From: an uncultured Rhodocyclaceae bacterium
GTDB taxonomy: Bacteria; Pseudomonadota; Gammaproteobacteria; Burkholderiales; Rhodocyclaceae
NCBI GenBank assembly: GCA_903930805.1
Contig: CAIYZZ010000373.1
Location: 1 to 7,585 of the forward strand
Length of the DNA stretch: 7,585 nucleotides
Direction: 5' to 3'
Part shown: positions 1 through 5,755 of the stretch, one piece after another
Layout: every line of letters begins with the position of its first letter
How positions within the stretch are numbered: the first letter of the stretch is position 1
Notes under the pieces: generated by a model
Database searches by the model: none
Told to the model about the DNA's origin: nothing
Seen by the model: the letters and a program-made list of their open reading frames with translations, nothing else
Position numbers and translations under genes: made by a program

Positions 1-290
<290 letters not shown>

Positions 291-293
<3 letters not shown>

Positions 294-361
294 GCGCCGT
301 TACCATTTCTTTCGCGACGAGCCTGACAGTGTGGTCACTGCTGCAGCGCCCCTCATCGCGA
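291..361 (-). promoter_or_regulatory. SAH riboswitch aptamer (Rfam SAH_riboswitch type)
   Basis: Seen in the minus-strand RNA: P1 pairs 360-352 with 321-313, 9 bp with one G-U wobble. P2 is a 5-bp hairpin, 340-336 with 331-327, closed by a 4-nt ACCA loop. The pseudoknot pairs GCGCCC (297-292) with GGGCGC (351-346). The conserved strings GGCGCTGCA and CAGGCTCG, and ACGGCGCCC at the 3' end, match the class as known from betaproteobacterial and pseudomonad ahcY leaders. SAH riboswitches turn expression on when SAH accumulates. Here the element lies 11 nt after the metK stop and 40 nt before ahcY, so it can adjust ahcY separately from metK within the operon. Confidence is high because three helices and the conserved core all fit. 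Confidence 0.93.
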
Positions 362-372
362 AAGTACAAATT

Positions 373-1554
373 TTACAGCCCGGCGTCGGCTTTGAGCGCC
401 TGCACCTTGTCGAGCGCTTCCCAGGTGAATTCCGGTTCGTCACGACCGAAGTGGCCGTAGGCGGCGGTCTTCTCGTAGATCGGGCGCAGCAGATTGAGCA
501 TGTTGACGATGCCTTTCGGCCGCAGGTCGAAATGCTGTTTCACCAGTTCAGCGATCTTCTCGTCGGAGATATTTCCGGTGCCCTGCGTCGTCACCCATAC
601 GGAGGTCGGCTGGGCGACGCCGATGGCGTAGGAGATCTGTACCAGGCACTTGCTGGCGAGGCCGGCAGCGACGATGTTCTTTGCCACGTAGCGGCCGGCA
701 TAGGCTGCCGAGCGGTCAACTTTCGACGGATCCTTGCCGGAGAAAGCACCGCCGCCGTGAGGCGCCGCACCGCCGTAGGTGTCGACGATGATCTTGCGCC
801 CGGTTAGACCGCAATCGCCCTGCGGACCGCCGACGACAAAGCGGCCGGTGGGATTGACGAGGTACTTGATGTCGCCCTTGATCAGTTCCTTCGGCAGCAC
901 CGGCTTGATGATGTCCTCGATCACGGCTTCGATGGCCGAGGCTTTCATCTTCGGTCCGTCGGACATTTCCGGCGAGTGCTGGGTCGACAGCACGACGGTG
1001 TCGATGGCGAAAGGCTTGCCGTCCTGATACTTGACGGTGACTTGGGACTTGGCGTCGGGGCGCAGCCAGGGTAAACGGCCGTCCTTGCGCAGCATGGCCT
1101 GGCGCTCGACGAGGCGATGCGACAGGTAGATCGGCAGCGGCATCAGCGTCGGGGTTTCGTCGCAGGCGTAGCCGAACATCAGGCCCTGGTCGCCGGCACC
1201 CTGATTCAGGTAGTCGTCGGAGGCGCGGTCCACGCCCTGAGCGATGTCGGGCGATTGCTTGTCGTAGGCGACCAGCACGGCGCAACCCTTGTAGTCGATG
1301 CCGTACTCGGTGTTGTCGTAGCCGATGCGCTTTATGGTGTTGCGTGCGACGCCGATGTAGTCGACGTTGGCGGTTGTGGTGATCTCGCCGGCGAGGACGA
1401 CCAAGCCGGTATTGCACAATGTTTCGGCGGCGACACGCGCGGTCGGATCCTGCGCTAGGATGGCGTCGAGGATGGCATCCGAAATCTGGTCGGAAACCTT
1501 GTCCGGATGGCCTTCCGAGACTGATTCTGAAGTGAAGAAGTATTGGTTCGACAT
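373..1554 (-). CDS. metK: S-adenosylmethionine synthetase (methionine adenosyltransferase)
   Basis: Cytosolic enzyme that makes SAM from methionine and ATP, releasing phosphate and pyrophosphate; it needs Mg2+ and K+ and acts as a tetramer. The 393 residues match the full bacterial family length (about 380-395). The N-terminal motif SEGHPDK is at residues 13-19 (H16 in the ATP/Mg site), the signature [12 protein letters not shown] at 119-130, and the phosphate-binding GGGAFSGKD at 268-275 or so, followed by [16 protein letters not shown]. No key motif is missing. The ATG at 1554-1552 has a GGGAG ribosome binding site (1564-1560) 5 nt away. It is the first gene of the metK-ahcY unit and diverges from the acyltransferase gene starting at 1723. 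A promoter and a structured leader upstream suggest feedback control. Confidence 0.98.
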   Translation of the reverse strand: MSNQYFFTSESVSEGHPDKVSDQISDAILDAILAQDPTARVAAETLCNTGLVVLAGEITTTANVDYIGVARNTIKRIGYDNTEYGIDYKGCAVLVAYDKQSPDIAQGVDRASDDYLNQGAGDQGLMFGYACDETPTLMPLPIYLSHRLVERQAMLRKDGRLPWLRPDAKSQVTVKYQDGKPFAIDTVVLSTQHSPEMSDGPKMKASAIEAVIEDIIKPVLPKELIKGDIKYLVNPTGRFVVGGPQGDCGLTGRKIIVDTYGGAAPHGGGAFSGKDPSKVDRSAAYAGRYVAKNIVAAGLASKCLVQISYAIGVAQPTSVWVTTQGTGNISDEKIAELVKQHFDLRPKGIVNMLNLLRPIYEKTAAYGHFGRDEPEFTWEALDKVQALKADAGL

Positions 1555-1674
1555 GCTTGCTCCCTTGTATTCCCCGTTGCTTGGTCGTCAGACCAGCTCG
1601 GGGATCGGAGCAGGAGTCGCTTTAGCAGTATTTGTAAGCCGCCCTGCAAGTTGTCCTGATTAACTCGGCGGAAG
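1555..1674 (-). promoter_or_regulatory. Structured metK leader: SAM-II-like aptamer candidate plus RBS-masking hairpin
   Basis: Minus-strand RNA, 5' to 3'. A 5-bp stem pairs CCGCC (1671-1667) with GGCGG (1643-1639). Its loop ends in CUUGCAG (1650-1644), directly before the 3' arm. About 18 nt later comes GCUAAAGC (1626-1619). GCAG (1647-1644) can pair with CUGC (1628-1625), giving an H-type pseudoknot. A U-rich P1 loop ending in UUGCA, the P1 3' arm, then GCUAAA is the layout of SAM-II (metA-type) aptamers as I remember them, but the exact P2 helix of that class does not fit in register. Downstream is a long hairpin: 1611-1607 with 1563-1559, 1604-1599 with 1576-1571, and 1595-1591 with 1586-1582 closed by a 4-nt loop. 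Its base arm pairs with the GGGAG ribosome binding site. Known: SAM aptamers often control metK. Inferred: SAM-dependent control of metK translation. Confidence 0.4.
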
Positions 1675-1680
1675 GCGCGG

Positions 1681-1708
1681 ATAATACCGCTTTTTTTGCG
1701 GTCGTCAA
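1681..1708 (-). promoter_or_regulatory. Sigma70-type promoter of metK
   Basis: On the minus strand, TTGACG (1708-1703) and TATTAT (1686-1681) each match the -35 and -10 consensus at five of six positions and are separated by 16 nt. Transcription would start near 1674, placing the first helix of the metK leader almost at the RNA 5' end. The spacer carries an inverted repeat, ACCGC-T7-GCGGT (1686-1702), around a homopolymer run. The same 130-170 bp must also serve the divergent acyltransferase gene, for which no comparably good promoter was seen. Confidence 0.6.
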
Positions 1709-1722
1709 ACTGTACCCCACTC

Positions 1723-2556
1723 ATGGGTTTTCTCTTCCGTCTGCTTGCCCGCCTGCCCCTGCCGGTGCTGCACAACCTTGGCGCACTGCTTGGCTGGCTG
1801 GCCTACTTGCTGTCACCCACCTATCGCCGCCACTTGCGCGAGAACATCGCACAGGCCGGCGTCGAAGCCGCTCGTGGTGTGGCAATAGCCGAAGCCGGCA
1901 AGACACTTACCGAACTCCCCAAACTCTGGCTGCGCCCACAGGACGAGGTGGTGGCACGGGTGGTGAAGGTTAGTGGCTGGGAACTGGTAGAAGCCGCCTG
2001 GAGCGCCGGTCGTGGCATCTTGTTCCTTACGCCGCATCTGGGTTGCTTCGAAGTCACCGCCCAATATTACGCCTCCCGATCTACTCACGCTGCGCATGGA
2101 CCAATGACCGTGCTCTATCGTCGCCCCAAGCAGGCCTGGCTCGGCCCCATCATCGAGAACGGGCGTGGCGCCAATCTCAAGCTTGCGCCGGCCGATGTTT
2201 CCGGCGTCAAGAAACTGATCAAGGCACTGCGCTCCGGCGAGGCGGTGGGCATGTTGCCCGACCAGGCACCCAAAGAGGGAGAGGGAGTCTGGGCACCCTT
2301 CTTCGGTAAGCCCGCCTACACCATGACCTTGGCAGCGCGGCTGGCGCAGACCGGTGCGACCGTGATCTTCGCCTACGCCGAACGACTGCACTATGGCGCG
2401 GGCTATCACCTGAAGCTTTTCGCCCCTGAGGGCGACGTCACGACACCGGCAGGTATCAACTACGAGATCGAGCGCATCGTCAATATGTGTCCCGGACAAT
2501 ACCTGGGGGGTTATAACCGCTATAAAGGAAAACCGGCGTCTTCCGCTAATCCATGA
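1723..2556 (+). CDS. Lysophospholipid/lipid A acyltransferase, LpxL/HtrB family (first copy)
   Basis: Inner-membrane enzyme of the LpxL/LpxM/HtrB family, which adds secondary fatty acyl chains from acyl-ACP to Kdo2-lipid IVA late in lipid A synthesis. Reading from the ATG at 1723 gives 277 residues, somewhat below the usual 290-310. A hydrophobic N-terminal anchor covers about residues 2-31. The catalytic HX4(D/E) motif is HLGCFE (H105-E110), in the E form. LPDQAP, then FFGKPAYTMT, is the conserved middle region, and the tail QYLGGYNRYK matches the family's usual QYLW-YNRYK end with G for W. An in-frame TTG at 1696 would add nine residues but lies inside the metK promoter; neither start has a clear ribosome binding site. 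A second family member lies at 4835. Which acyl position this copy modifies cannot be told from sequence alone. Confidence 0.9.
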   Translation: MGFLFRLLARLPLPVLHNLGALLGWLAYLLSPTYRRHLRENIAQAGVEAARGVAIAEAGKTLTELPKLWLRPQDEVVARVVKVSGWELVEAAWSAGRGILFLTPHLGCFEVTAQYYASRSTHAAHGPMTVLYRRPKQAWLGPIIENGRGANLKLAPADVSGVKKLIKALRSGEAVGMLPDQAPKEGEGVWAPFFGKPAYTMTLAARLAQTGATVIFAYAERLHYGAGYHLKLFAPEGDVTTPAGINYEIERIVNMCPGQYLGGYNRYKGKPASSANP

Positions 2557-2560
2557 TGCG

Positions 2561-2641
2561 TTTAAGTCGAAGGATGAGTTGAAAACCGGTACTTTCCACG
2601 CGATGTGCGCGCAGCTCGGAATCAGGCCCGGTGACTTATGA
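2561..2641 (+). pseudogene. 3' remnant of a hicA-type toxin gene
   Basis: The frame ending at the TGA at 2639-2641 reads KDELKTGTFHAMCAQLGI and then RPGDL, which resembles the C-terminal end of HicA (YcfA-type mRNA interferases), where a K-(E)L-x-x-GT-hydrophobic-x-x-I-x-x-QLGI pattern is usual. There is no start codon, and the region that should hold the catalytic G-x-H motif is missing: going upstream the frame runs into the end of the acyltransferase gene. The toxin tail directly precedes a hicB-type gene, the normal hicA-hicB order. Inferred: the toxin lost its 5' part when this block joined the acyltransferase end. The match is short (about 25 residues), hence the moderate confidence. 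Confidence 0.5.
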
Positions 2642-2651
2642 AAGGTCAGCC

Positions 2652-3083
2652 ATGAATCGATTTCAATATCCCGTATTGCTTACTGCCGCCGCTGAGGGTG
2701 GCCATGTTGTTACTTGCCGCGATCTGCCGCAGTTGATCACGCAAGGAGTGGATGAGGCGGATGCGCTCGAACAGGCGGGGGATGCCATGGATGAGGTATT
2801 CGCTACCTACATGATCGAAGGTTTGAACTTTCCAGATCCCAGCAAGGCGAAGCGCCGAGAGCATTTGGTTTCGCCGCCCGCAGAGACGATGGCGAAGGCG
2901 GCGTTGTATGTGGCAATGCGCGAAGCCGGAATCAGCAAGCTGCAACTCGCCAAGCGACTTGGCGTCGATGAAAAGGAAGTCCGTCGGTTGCTCGACCCGC
3001 ACTATGGCTCAAAGCTGCCGCGTATCGCACAAGCGATTCAGGTATTGGGCCAACGGCTGGTGATCGGGCTGGAGCCGGCTTGA
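2652..3083 (+). CDS. hicB: HicB-family antitoxin with C-terminal helix-turn-helix
   Basis: Type II antitoxin-like protein of 143 residues. The N-terminal half (about 1-70) has the HicB fold signature: F-x-YPVLL at 4-10, then GGHVVTCRDLPQLITQG at 16-32 and DALEQAGDAMDEVF at 38-50. The C-terminal half (about 80-140) looks like an XRE-type DNA-binding domain, with AGISKLQLAKRLGVDEKEVRRLLD as the helix-turn-helix core. HicB proteins bind and neutralise HicA and repress their own promoter. The ATG at 2652 has AAAGG (2641-2645) 6 nt upstream and yields the standard HicB N-terminus, so it is preferred over the GTG at 2631. Only a toxin tail precedes it, so this is probably an orphan antitoxin, perhaps still a DNA-binding regulator or an anti-toxin for HicA encoded elsewhere. 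Confidence 0.85.
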   Translation: MNRFQYPVLLTAAAEGGHVVTCRDLPQLITQGVDEADALEQAGDAMDEVFATYMIEGLNFPDPSKAKRREHLVSPPAETMAKAALYVAMREAGISKLQLAKRLGVDEKEVRRLLDPHYGSKLPRIAQAIQVLGQRLVIGLEPA

Positions 3084-3095
3084 GGGGCGTGAATC

Positions 3096-3173
3096 GGCGG
3101 CCATGACCTGCCGCTGGCGAATCTTCTCTATTGCGGTCATTGATTTGCCCCCGTTACCCGGAAGCCGCCATTC
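3096..3173 (-). repeat. Intergenic segment with GAATG...GCTTCC-type repeat motifs
   Basis: This lies in the 300-nt gap (3084-3383) between the hicB-type gene and the binding-protein gene. On the minus strand, GAATGGCGGCTTCCGG (3173-3158) matches 14 of 16 positions of GAATGGCCGCTTCCGA found on the plus strand at 4746-4761. Weaker relatives on the same strand are CAATGACCGC (3142-3133) and TCATGGCCGCC (3106-3096), at intervals of about 31-36 nt. No convincing gene is present in the gap. A TTGACA at 3207-3212 is the only promoter-like string noticed, without a well-placed -10. Confidence 0.45.
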
Positions 3174-3383
3174 GTATTGGCACAATCAATTGTTCTCGCC
3201 TGAACTTTGACAACGCGGCAATATGATCCTGTCAGGTGCGGCGAACCACAGGCACGTTGTGGTCAAGAGTCGATCATCCCGGTTACATTTTTCTCGACCC
3301 AAGCATCACTCTGTCCAGTCCTGCGAGGCTGCTGTTGTTGGCCCAAGCGAGCATAATGGCGGCACAGCTTGGAGGGAGCGGGA

Positions 3384-4370
3384 ATGACGAATCGCCGCAG
3401 ATTACTTGTTGCGCTTGGAGCCGTTGCGCTTGCCGCGCCGTTTAGCGGTTTTGCTCAAACGCCCGCCGCCGGGATGCATCGGATAGGGCTTCTCGGTGTG
3501 ACGTCTGCCGCCGATACCGAAACGAGGTTGGATGCCTTGCGGGCCGGCCTGCGCAAACTCGGCTACGTCGAGGGAAAAAACATAGTCATTGAATATCGCT
3601 TTGCGGAAGGAAAGTATGAACGGCTTGCCGAACTGGCAGCCGAGCTGGTTAGTCTGAAGGTTGATGTCATCGTCACCTACGCCAACATAGGAGCCCGCGC
3701 GGCCAAGCAGGCAACGACGACGATACCCATAGTGGTGGCTACCTCTGCCGACTTGGTGGGCAGGGGCCTTGTCACCAGCCTCGCTCGACCAGGCGGGAAT
3801 CTGACCGGTTCGAGCGTATTCTCGGAGGAACTGAGCCAAAAGCGGCTGGAGATGCTCAAGGAAGCCATGCCGCGCATCAAGCGAGTGGCGTACCTGATGA
3901 ATCCGGGCAGTGATGTCGCCGAACCGAACTTGCGGGCGATACTGGTTGCAGCGAAGGCGCTCAAGTTGGAGGTACAGCCGTTCGAAGTGAGGAGTCCAGA
4001 TCAATTCGACAGCACCTTCGCTGCGGTGAGCAAACAGCATATCGCCGCGGTACTGATCCAGGAGGAACCCATGCTCTCTTCCAACGCCAAATCAGCGGCA
4101 AACCATGCGGCCAGGCATCGGCTTTCCTCTTTTGGATTCGCCGCTCTCGCTGATGCTGGCGGCCTGATAGGCTATGGCGCCTCCCATACGGATATGTTTC
4201 GCCGCGCCGCCGTGTTTGTCGACAAGATCCTGAAGGGCGCCAAGCCAGGTGATCTGCCGATAGAGCAAGCGATGACCTTCGAATTGATCATCAACCTCAA
4301 GGTTGCGAAGACGCTTGGGCTGACCATTCCACAGTTGGTGCTCTCGCGGGCGGATAAGGTCATCGAATGA
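3384..4370 (+). CDS. ABC-type substrate-binding protein (ABC_sub_bind / COG2984 family), exported
   Basis: Predicted periplasmic ligand-binding protein of 328 residues, usual length for the family (about 320-335). The signal peptide has basic NRRRLL, a hydrophobic stretch to about residue 18, and a likely cut after GFA at residue 24; the twin arginines make Tat export possible but not certain. The mature part starts with the typical HRIGLLG strand. It goes on with LRAGLRKLGYVEGKNIVIEY, a DVIVTYA segment and the family signature SLARPGGNLTG, and ends with the usual EQ-x-x-x-FELIINLKTAK-type segment (here LIINLKVAKTLGLTIPQLVL). The ATG at 3384 has GGAGGGAG (3371-3378) at good spacing. No permease or ATPase gene is adjacent, so the partner transporter and ligand are unknown; such stand-alone genes are common in betaproteobacteria. 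It sits in the accessory block between the acyltransferase genes. Confidence 0.88.
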   Translation: MTNRRRLLVALGAVALAAPFSGFAQTPAAGMHRIGLLGVTSAADTETRLDALRAGLRKLGYVEGKNIVIEYRFAEGKYERLAELAAELVSLKVDVIVTYANIGARAAKQATTTIPIVVATSADLVGRGLVTSLARPGGNLTGSSVFSEELSQKRLEMLKEAMPRIKRVAYLMNPGSDVAEPNLRAILVAAKALKLEVQPFEVRSPDQFDSTFAAVSKQHIAAVLIQEEPMLSSNAKSAANHAARHRLSSFGFAALADAGGLIGYGASHTDMFRRAAVFVDKILKGAKPGDLPIEQAMTFELIINLKVAKTLGLTIPQLVLSRADKVIE

Positions 4371-4614
4371 CTCTACGCTGGCGTTTGTTCCCGAAATACG
4401 CGCCGCTGATCGTTTCCGGCTTGCCCACGCTCACCGGCACCAGCGTCAGCGATCCCCTCGTCGCCGCGATGAATTCCTTCTCCCTGTCTCGCCACCGATG
4501 GAAGGCTCTTTCGCCCAATCCATGGTTCGCACAGTATTCCCTCTGCTTCAAACCACTTCGACACCAATTCTCAACGTGCTCTCGCCAGAATTCCGGCCCG
4601 TGTCTCGTCGCCAT
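4360..4614 (-). pseudogene. tnpA: Truncated IS66-family accessory gene tnpA
   Basis: The 84-residue frame from ATG 4614-4612 contains PEFWREHVENWCRSGLKQRE, YCANHGL and AFHRWRDRE. This is the helix-turn-helix start of the small IS66 accessory protein (TnpA / Orf1), needed together with TnpB for IS66 transposition. After LTLVPVSVGKPETISGA the family sequence is lost and the frame runs through GAYFGNKRQRRVIR into the 3' end of the binding-protein gene, where it stops. The normal C-terminal part, tnpB and the large transposase gene tnpC are absent. An in-frame TTG at 4656 is an alternative start but adds residues not typical for the family. It converges with the binding-protein gene and overlaps its last 11 nt. 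Almost certainly non-functional. Confidence 0.75.
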
Positions 4615-4690
4615 CTCTTGCACCTTTGGGAAAGCACCAAGAGTGCACTGGCTCAACAGAGTAGTAATTATGGACTGGCCGGATCCTTAC
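4371..4690 (-). mobile_element. Remnant of an IS66-family insertion sequence (left end only)
   Basis: The fragment carries the tnpA start and, 76 nt upstream of its ATG, a sequence beginning GTAAGGATCCGGCCAGTCC (from 4690 leftward). This resembles the GTAAGC... terminal inverted repeats of IS66 elements and sits at a plausible distance from tnpA. The opposite end is missing: the element stops at the 3' end of the binding-protein gene, and no copy of the flanking octamer GGTATATC (4691-4698) was seen there. The tnpA call is solid; the exact end at 4690 is inferred from resemblance. Confidence 0.5.
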
Positions 4691-4711
4691 GGTATATCTA
4701 TATCGCATTAG

Positions 4712-4800
4712 GAATGACTGCTTCCCTATTTTCGGCATTCATGGCGAATGGCCGCTTCCGATTATTGCCACTGTCGGCAATGGGTCGAAAGTGAGCATTC
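4712..4800 (+). repeat. Cluster of GAATG...GCTTCC repeat motifs upstream of the second acyltransferase gene
   Basis: Three related strings occur in 89 nt: GAATGACTGCTTCC (4712-4725, plus), GAATGGCCGCTTCCGA (4746-4761, plus) and GAATGCTCACTTTCGA (4800-4785, minus). The first two are 34 nt apart. Between the last two is a 6-bp inverted repeat, ATTGCC/GGCAAT (4764-4769 and 4776-4781), with a 6-nt loop. The octamer GCATTCAT appears at 4735-4742 and again at 4795-4802. No gene is evident between 4691 and 4834. Similar GAATG-rich intergenic pieces are familiar to me from many proteobacterial genomes, but no function is known to me. Confidence 0.5.
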
Positions 4801-4834
4801 ATATTTTTCTCATCCTTGAACGTGGCAGGCTAAT

Positions 4835-5695
4835 GTGACTCGTATCACCCTTGCGCTTATGTGGCTCTTGCACTGGTTGCCCATGCCGGCGCTGGCGGCG
4901 TGTGGCCGTCTCTTTGGCCGGTTGTTCTATTTATTGGGCCGCCCGCGCCGCCACATCACGCTGACAAATTTAGGTCTGTGCTTCCCGCAACTGACGGCCG
5001 CCGAAAAGTCGGCGCTGGCGCGACGGCACTTTGAATATTTTGGCCGCAGTTTTGTCGATCGCGGACTGCTATGGTGGGCGTCAGCAGCACGCATTGCCCG
5101 GGTCGCCAGGATCGAAGGCGGGGAGCATCTCACTGCCCTCAAGGGCCAGCCCGTCATTCTGCTGGCACCCCATTTTGTCGGCATCGAGATGGCGTGGGCG
5201 AGAATGTGCATGGATCATGACATGTCCGGCATGTATGCCCAACAAAAGAACCCGCTGTTCAACAAGATGCTCTATGAGGGGCGGGCACGCTTCGGCAAGC
5301 CCTTGATGCTCTCGCGTCAGGAAAGTATTCGCAAGCCGATCAAGGCGATGAAAGCCGGCATCCCGTTTTTTTACCAGCCGGATCTGGACTACGGCAGGCA
5401 CGACGCGATTTTCGTGCCATTTTTTGCTGTGCCTGCTGCTACGGTGACGGGGCTTGCGCGTCTCGCGCGCATGACCGGTGCGGCAGTGGTACCGCTGATC
5501 AGTCGCATGACCGATACGGGCTATGTCGTCGAGATCGGCGCGCCCTGGCAGGATTACCCCGGAGAGAGCATCGAGGTCGACACGCTGCGCATGAATGCTT
5601 TCATCGAGCAGGAAATTCTGAAGATCCCAGAACAGTATTACTGGCTGCACCGACGTTTCAAAACTCGTCCGCCGGGGGAAAAAAGGCCGTATTGA
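4835..5695 (+). CDS. Lipid A acyltransferase, LpxL/HtrB family (second copy)
   Basis: Inner-membrane acyltransferase of the family that transfers acyl chains from acyl-ACP to lipid A precursors; 286 residues, close to the usual 290-310. A hydrophobic N-terminal segment spans about residues 4-35, followed by the basic GRPRRH. The conserved TNLGLCFP is at 44-51. The catalytic HX4E motif is HFVGIE (H113-E118). The central region has QKNPLFNKML, then FFYQPDLDYG and IFVPFFAVPAATVTGLARLA, and the tail is PEQYYWLHRRFKTRP, a full family ending. It starts with GTG at 4835, with GGCAGG a few nt upstream; there is no in-frame ATG before residue 9. The differing tails (LHRRFKTRP here, GGYNRYK in the first copy) suggest an old paralogous pair with separate acyl positions rather than a recent duplication. 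dapF follows after 60 nt. Confidence 0.92.
   Translation: MTRITLALMWLLHWLPMPALAACGRLFGRLFYLLGRPRRHITLTNLGLCFPQLTAAEKSALARRHFEYFGRSFVDRGLLWWASAARIARVARIEGGEHLTALKGQPVILLAPHFVGIEMAWARMCMDHDMSGMYAQQKNPLFNKMLYEGRARFGKPLMLSRQESIRKPIKAMKAGIPFFYQPDLDYGRHDAIFVPFFAVPAATVTGLARLARMTGAAVVPLISRMTDTGYVVEIGAPWQDYPGESIEVDTLRMNAFIEQEILKIPEQYYWLHRRFKTRPPGEKRPY
5004..5027 (+). repeat. 24-nt direct repeat, copy 1 (inside the second acyltransferase gene)
   Basis: The segment starting AAAAGTCGGCGCTGGCG is repeated at 5719-5742 with one difference (C at 5021 against G at 5736). Here it encodes part of the conserved AAEKSALARRHF region, so this copy is the likely source. Flanking bases are unrelated in the two copies. 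Confidence 0.8.
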
Positions 5696-5720
5696 CCCGG
5701 GATTTCCCCTTATTTGTAAA
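5692..5720 (+). promoter_or_regulatory. Possible promoter for dapF-DUF484-xerC
   Basis: TTGACC (5692-5697, five of six to the -35 consensus) and TGTAAA (5715-5720, four of six to the -10) are 17 nt apart and would start RNA near 5727, about 30 nt before dapF. The -35 overlaps the stop codon of the acyltransferase gene. Read-through from upstream is an equally good explanation for dapF expression. Confidence 0.3.
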
Positions 5721-5742
5721 AAGTCGGCGCTGGCGGGACGGC
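5719..5742 (+). repeat. 24-nt direct repeat, copy 2 (leader of dapF)
   Basis: Matches 23 of 24 positions with 5004-5027. It lies in the 60-nt gap between the acyltransferase stop and the dapF start and may form part of the dapF 5' leader, ending 13 nt before the ATG. No typical ribosome binding site is visible between it and dapF. Confidence 0.8.
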
Positions 5743-5755
5743 GTATCCTCGCCCG

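Noticed and set aside
1651..1688. Divergent plus-strand promoter for the first acyltransferase gene (GATAAT at 1680)
   Set aside because: GATAAT is a fair -10, but no -35 was found at 16-18 nt; it is mostly the complement of the metK -10.
3177..3195. Sigma54-like TTGGCAC...TTGT
   Set aside because: Spacing is one base off and the essential GC of the -12 element reads GT.
3207..3227. TTGACA and TATGAT as a promoter for the binding-protein gene
   Set aside because: The two strings are only 9 nt apart, far too close for a sigma70 promoter; no good -10 lies 16-18 nt after TTGACA.
3236..3445. Possible small gene (69 codons) upstream of the binding-protein gene
   Set aside because: GTG start without ribosome binding site, overlaps the well-supported start of the binding-protein gene, and no protein family resemblance.
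4764..4781. Terminator hairpin before the second acyltransferase gene
   Set aside because: The ATTGCC/GGCAAT stem is short and not followed by a T run; it fits better as part of the repeat cluster.
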